A stretch of DNA of 64,000 nucleotides. It comes from Ptychodera flava (Eukaryota; Hemichordata; Enteropneusta; Ptychoderidae). Below, piece after piece: positions 60,448-64,000 of this stretch. Under the pieces are notes generated by a model, which made no database searches, was not told the DNA's origin, and was given only the letters and a program-made list of their open reading frames with translations. The DNA is taken from positions 33,052,296 to 33,116,295 of the forward strand of contig NC_091945.1 in the NCBI RefSeq assembly GCF_041260155.1, given 5' to 3'. The translations under genes were made by a program, and so were the position numbers. The number at the start of each line of letters is the position of its first letter. Within the stretch, counting starts at the first letter, position 1.

Positions 60448-63400
60448 TGAGCTGGCGCTACAACAGCCGGCACGAGAGAAATCGGCGCACGGCCAAAGAG
60501 CTACAATTATTGTAGCTACAGTATTCATCACTTTCAATGTCGAAAAACCCCAACAACTACAAACTGAAACTTACCATTGCAATTCCACATAAGAATCAAA
60601 CCCCGGGAATCAAAATACAACTTGTGACAGAACGCTGGCATCTAAAGCACTTGTCAACATACTCTACAATGACAAATCACGTAAAGGTAATGTTAAAAGG
60701 TCAAGTAATGGAAACTTTGAGTTGAAGGAACTGCACTAAGGGACTTGTCAGTTTCTTCGGCCGGGGGGATTATTTTTCCTATTTTCCCCGACGTCAAAAG
60801 TGGTTGACCCTCCCCCCCCCCACTCGAACTTTCGAAAACTGGGTGACCCCCCTATTCCAACTTTCGAAATAAAAATATATAATTTTGGCGGTATATTTTA
60901 AACATACATTCATTCTGTGTTATAAAGAAATTGTTGTCTTGCAGTTGTAAGATAGGAACTCAAAAGTGTCAATTCTAAAGATTGAATACGGTATTTTGAA
61001 TGAACTGTGAATGTATTCCACACTTTCTCTGCATGATCGGATGTCCAGAACTGTTGTAAAAAAATTGTGATTGTGAAATATTAGTGCATGTTGCTTTCTA
61101 ATAGCTTACTGAATTCTCATAGAGAAAACAGAAAAGTATCAGGAACTTGTCATGCTTTTCATATGAACTGCAGATTTCACAATGATTAGTACACTTTGCA
61201 AAACAGACTTTCAATTTACAGACATCAAGACATGATATATACCTCTGATCAGTGTGTTAGGTTTCCTGGTTTTCCACGTCTTGCTCTCTGGCCCGATCTT
61301 GTGTACAAGTATATGTTTCATTGTCATGAGCTTCCTGTGACCCAAACTCTTCTTCAACTATCAGAGTCAGAGCTATCACTGTCACTATCACTACCGGTAT
61401 GTAGTGACAGTGACACTGCATTGCCCGTAGGCAGTGCCAGGGCAGTAGCTGCATTAACTTTGATAATCTTGACAATAATTTCTTCAGTTCATACAACTGT
61501 GTTCTTGTTCTACTCCCTACATTGTGTTGAACTGTCCAGTATTCAGCTTGCCAACACAGCCTGTGTACGGGTACCGGTACCGTGCATGGATATCGTTGAC
61601 AAAATGACGTCGACTTTTACTCTTGACGCTAATTCAATTATCACCCATGTGTATGTATGCAGGGTATTGTGTATTTCAGCAGGCTGTAAGGGAGACAGCA
61701 AGAAACTGTATTTGATACATAGCATAGAAATATTGAAAAAAAATATTAAGTTGCAACTCCTGTCCCATTACAAGGCCAACTTGTCGTTTTTACAAAAATC
61801 CAATGGCATTCATACATTTTTAGATTGTTTTGAGGTAAAAGTCATGAAATGGGACAAAATCGTTCTAGATTTTGTTCAATTATTACTAACATTAGAACCA
61901 TTGGATGACATCGTGTTGGGAATCAAAATATTTTAAACCACACCCCCCCCTCCCATATAGGCACAGCAACACTTTCAAGTTTCCTCTATGTTCTTATACA
62001 GTTGACAACTTCAAACTTGACAAAATTCGAGTAGATTTGTATGTATTTTTATATTTTGTATTTGTATCGATCTCATGGCCGTAGCCTTACCAAATTGCCA
62101 AGGGGGCAGAACCTACCTTAGCTAGGATTTGGTTAATTTACATAAATTTACATATCATTTGCATTTAATTAGTAAACAACACTGAATGTAGCAATTATTA
62201 TGTCTACACATCCGCTCGATATACGTCCTGGTCATTGTGAAAACTAAGCTATAACAATGATATAGTATATGTGTGTGATATAAAGTAAACGCCTGATACC
62301 AAATAAAAAAATACATTTCGAGTTCAACATTTTTAATTGGCCAAAGTTTGTAAAAATTACAGTTCAATGACTTTGATCTGACATCTTTCCTCTATGGCTA
62401 TCATGATTATAAACATGTTCATTATGATTTTTGCTTCTTTCTTTTCAACAATACTGATTAGGACTTAGTGATAAGGAAATTTCAAATACTTTCTACCTAT
62501 AAGTGTAGGTAGAGAGAGTACGTTTTGAGAGAGTTGCATTGGGTCAAATAATGATAGCGTCCTTGTAGTGTTTCTTGGGACATCTACATTACGTTTGAAA
62601 CAACAACACAATAGTTATGTTCGTTGAATTTTATTGGTCAACAACGACAACAGCATGACTAATATCAACATAAACAACAATACAAATGACGATAACAACC
62701 AGATTTCTCGGTTCCTACACCAGAAAAATCAGCTATTTCGCCTCCAGTTAAACACGGAGTTTAAGGACATATTTGAAGATGTTTCCAGTACTGTTGCTGC
62801 ATTTAATAGTAGAAGACTACTTTGAAAATGCAGCAACGTTTCTATTTTGCCCGTACCGAACTGGAACACTTAGAAGATGCTCCAAGCTCTGATTCACAGT
62901 GATCATATTGATCGCTCACAAACCAAACGGCCCTTTTCAGAGCGATCAAATATTCCACAAAGAGATCTTCCTGCGCCTTAGTGACAGATATTTGGACTCT
63001 AAAATTTCTACATTTCTTTTCTGATATATCATTTGAGGGCCTCATTGTAGCTCTTGGAGAAAAAAAAAACTTTCATCGTCCTAGTTTTCGAAAATCGGAA
63101 GAGTTAGCAGAGGAATGGACGCCATTTTCAATATCAAATATCGCAAAAAGGTTAATTGTGTAATTTGTTTTGCTAGTTCCAAACTTTGCACCGTGACTTT
63201 TATTGTTGATTTGGTAAAAGAATGGTTCAAAGTGTTATTTAGGAAAGTTTGAACAAAAGTTTAAGTCTTTCACTTTCGAGGCGCATACTACCTTAACAGA
63301 TTAGATCAAACGCGTTCGTAGTGATGCATTTATGCGACCTGACGTCACGTTGAACGACTTTTTCTTTTGGCCTGCTACAAAATGGCATCCTTACCGTGCC
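60448..63400. other. Intergenic DNA with simple repeats, no supported gene
   Basis: Poly-C and poly-G motifs at about 60760-60850 resemble those in the transposon at 821-1751. A TCACTGTCACTATCACTACC dyad with GTAGTGACAGTGA lies at 61378-61412. The 246-residue open frame at 61196-61936 and the 67-residue minus-strand frame at 62842-63045 have no recognisable domain or splice support and are not accepted as genes. Confidence 0.4.
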
Positions 63401-63437
63401 TGCTTCCTGACAAATGTCAAAATAGACTGCTAGACGC

Positions 63438-63512
63438 GACATACATACATACATACATACATACATACATACATACATACATACATACATACATACATAC
63501 ATACATAACTTT

Positions 63513-63547
<35 letters not shown>

Positions 63548-63548
63548 G
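63438..63548. repeat. (ACAT)n and (TTTA)n microsatellites
   Basis: An uninterrupted ATAC/ACAT run of about 68 bases at 63439-63507 is followed by about nine TTTA units at 63511-63548. Confidence 0.9.
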
Positions 63549-63664
63549 CCGTGTACACATACCTGACATTGGCATAAAAACGAAATACAAAACAAAATAA
63601 TTACAAAACTTTGCAAGAAAGAGATGAAAAAAGTCATCTCAAAGTTACACGCAATAAGCTTTCA

Positions 63665-63790
63665 TCAGCTCATACATACATACATGCATGCATGCATGCA
63701 TACATACATACACACACGCGTGCGCGGCCCGGACAGACAGGCAGACATGGCTATAACATTAGCCAAAGTGTTTCAACACGTGAGCTAAAA
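63665..63790 (-). repeat. TTTTAGCTCAC-type interspersed repeat, copy D (start only)
   Basis: On the minus strand it begins TTTTAGCTCACGTGTTGAAA, then CTGCCTGTCTGTCCG and ATGTATG-rich simple sequence to about 63675. It matches the starting modules of copies A and B but lacks the CTCAAGAACCGC box within the part recognised. It may be a fragment. Confidence 0.5.
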
Positions 63791-64000
63791 ATGACCAAAA
63801 TCACTCAAGGAAGGTGGGTCTCTACCGCAGCCAATGAAAATCTTTAAAGCCAGGTTCGCGCAATAGTGGGTACTGCCATCCAGTCACCATAGTATCGATT
63901 TCATTATTTTGCGCCAAAAGCTGCTATATTAGTAGATTTACAAACATAAACTATTCACGTCGAACGTCGATGGGCGTGTTGGAATACGTACATTTTGGCA

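Noticed and set aside
61196..61936. 246-residue plus-strand open frame
   Set aside because: No recognisable domain and low-complexity Ser/Leu stretches from a repeated GTCACTATCAC tract. Nothing supports translation.
1..64000. CRISPR arrays, bacterial operons, phage or plasmid features
   Set aside because: The 20-bp and 23-bp tandem repeats have no unique spacers, and the genes are spliced animal genes.

Overview
This is animal nuclear DNA: AT-rich and intron-rich, with GT-AG splicing, polyadenylation signals, microsatellites and dense transposon debris. Three conserved animal genes can be assembled exon by exon from their protein similarity: an IMPACT homologue, a GATAD1 homologue and an SLC25A39/40-type mitochondrial carrier. 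Two intronless XK-related (XKR) genes and a Ngaro-type tyrosine-recombinase retrotransposon complete the coding content. The protein families and repeat style suit a marine invertebrate, possibly a deuterostome such as amphioxus or a hemichordate, but I cannot fix the species.

Layout. 0.8-1.75 kb: a PIF/Harbinger-like non-autonomous transposon. 4.2-11.07 kb (+): IMPACT, coding exons 2-10, with exon 1 not located. 11.1-29.75 kb: a tandem segmental duplication; the left copy carries one XKR gene at 14.8-17.0 kb (-) and the right copy the other at 25.8-28.2 kb (-). Different transposons have entered each copy. 31.2-31.9 kb: a LINE 3' fragment. 33.1-36.6 kb (+): GATAD1, four coding exons. 43.0-54.7 kb (-): SLC25A39/40, ten coding exons, 340 residues, tail to tail with GATAD1. 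55.25-55.40 kb: a 150-bp fold-back transposon with a 9-bp target duplication. 55.42-60.41 kb (-): the Ngaro-like element (gag, RT/RNase H, tyrosine recombinase, split direct repeats). 60.4-64 kb: repeats and microsatellites with no supported gene.

The most unusual signal is a set of four tiny perfect or near-perfect hairpins (27-39 bp, loops of 1-3 bases). Each begins CA and ends TG, and each is flanked by a 7-bp direct repeat (6343-6377, 25728-25766, 40152-40182, 60414-60440). They look like minimal fold-back mobile elements consisting of little more than two fused terminal repeats. Other notable points are a UGA-CUA readthrough context between gag and pol of the retrotransposon, three one-base homopolymer frame breaks in an otherwise young element, a strongly conserved unrecognised C-terminal region in the XKR pair, and a carrier whose matrix loop carries four cysteines.

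The genes do not form an operon or pathway. IMPACT acts on translational control through GCN1/GCN2, GATAD1 on chromatin, SLC25A39/40 on mitochondrial glutathione, and XKR proteins on plasma-membrane lipid asymmetry. All exon calls come from reading the sequence against remembered family features; no database search was run.
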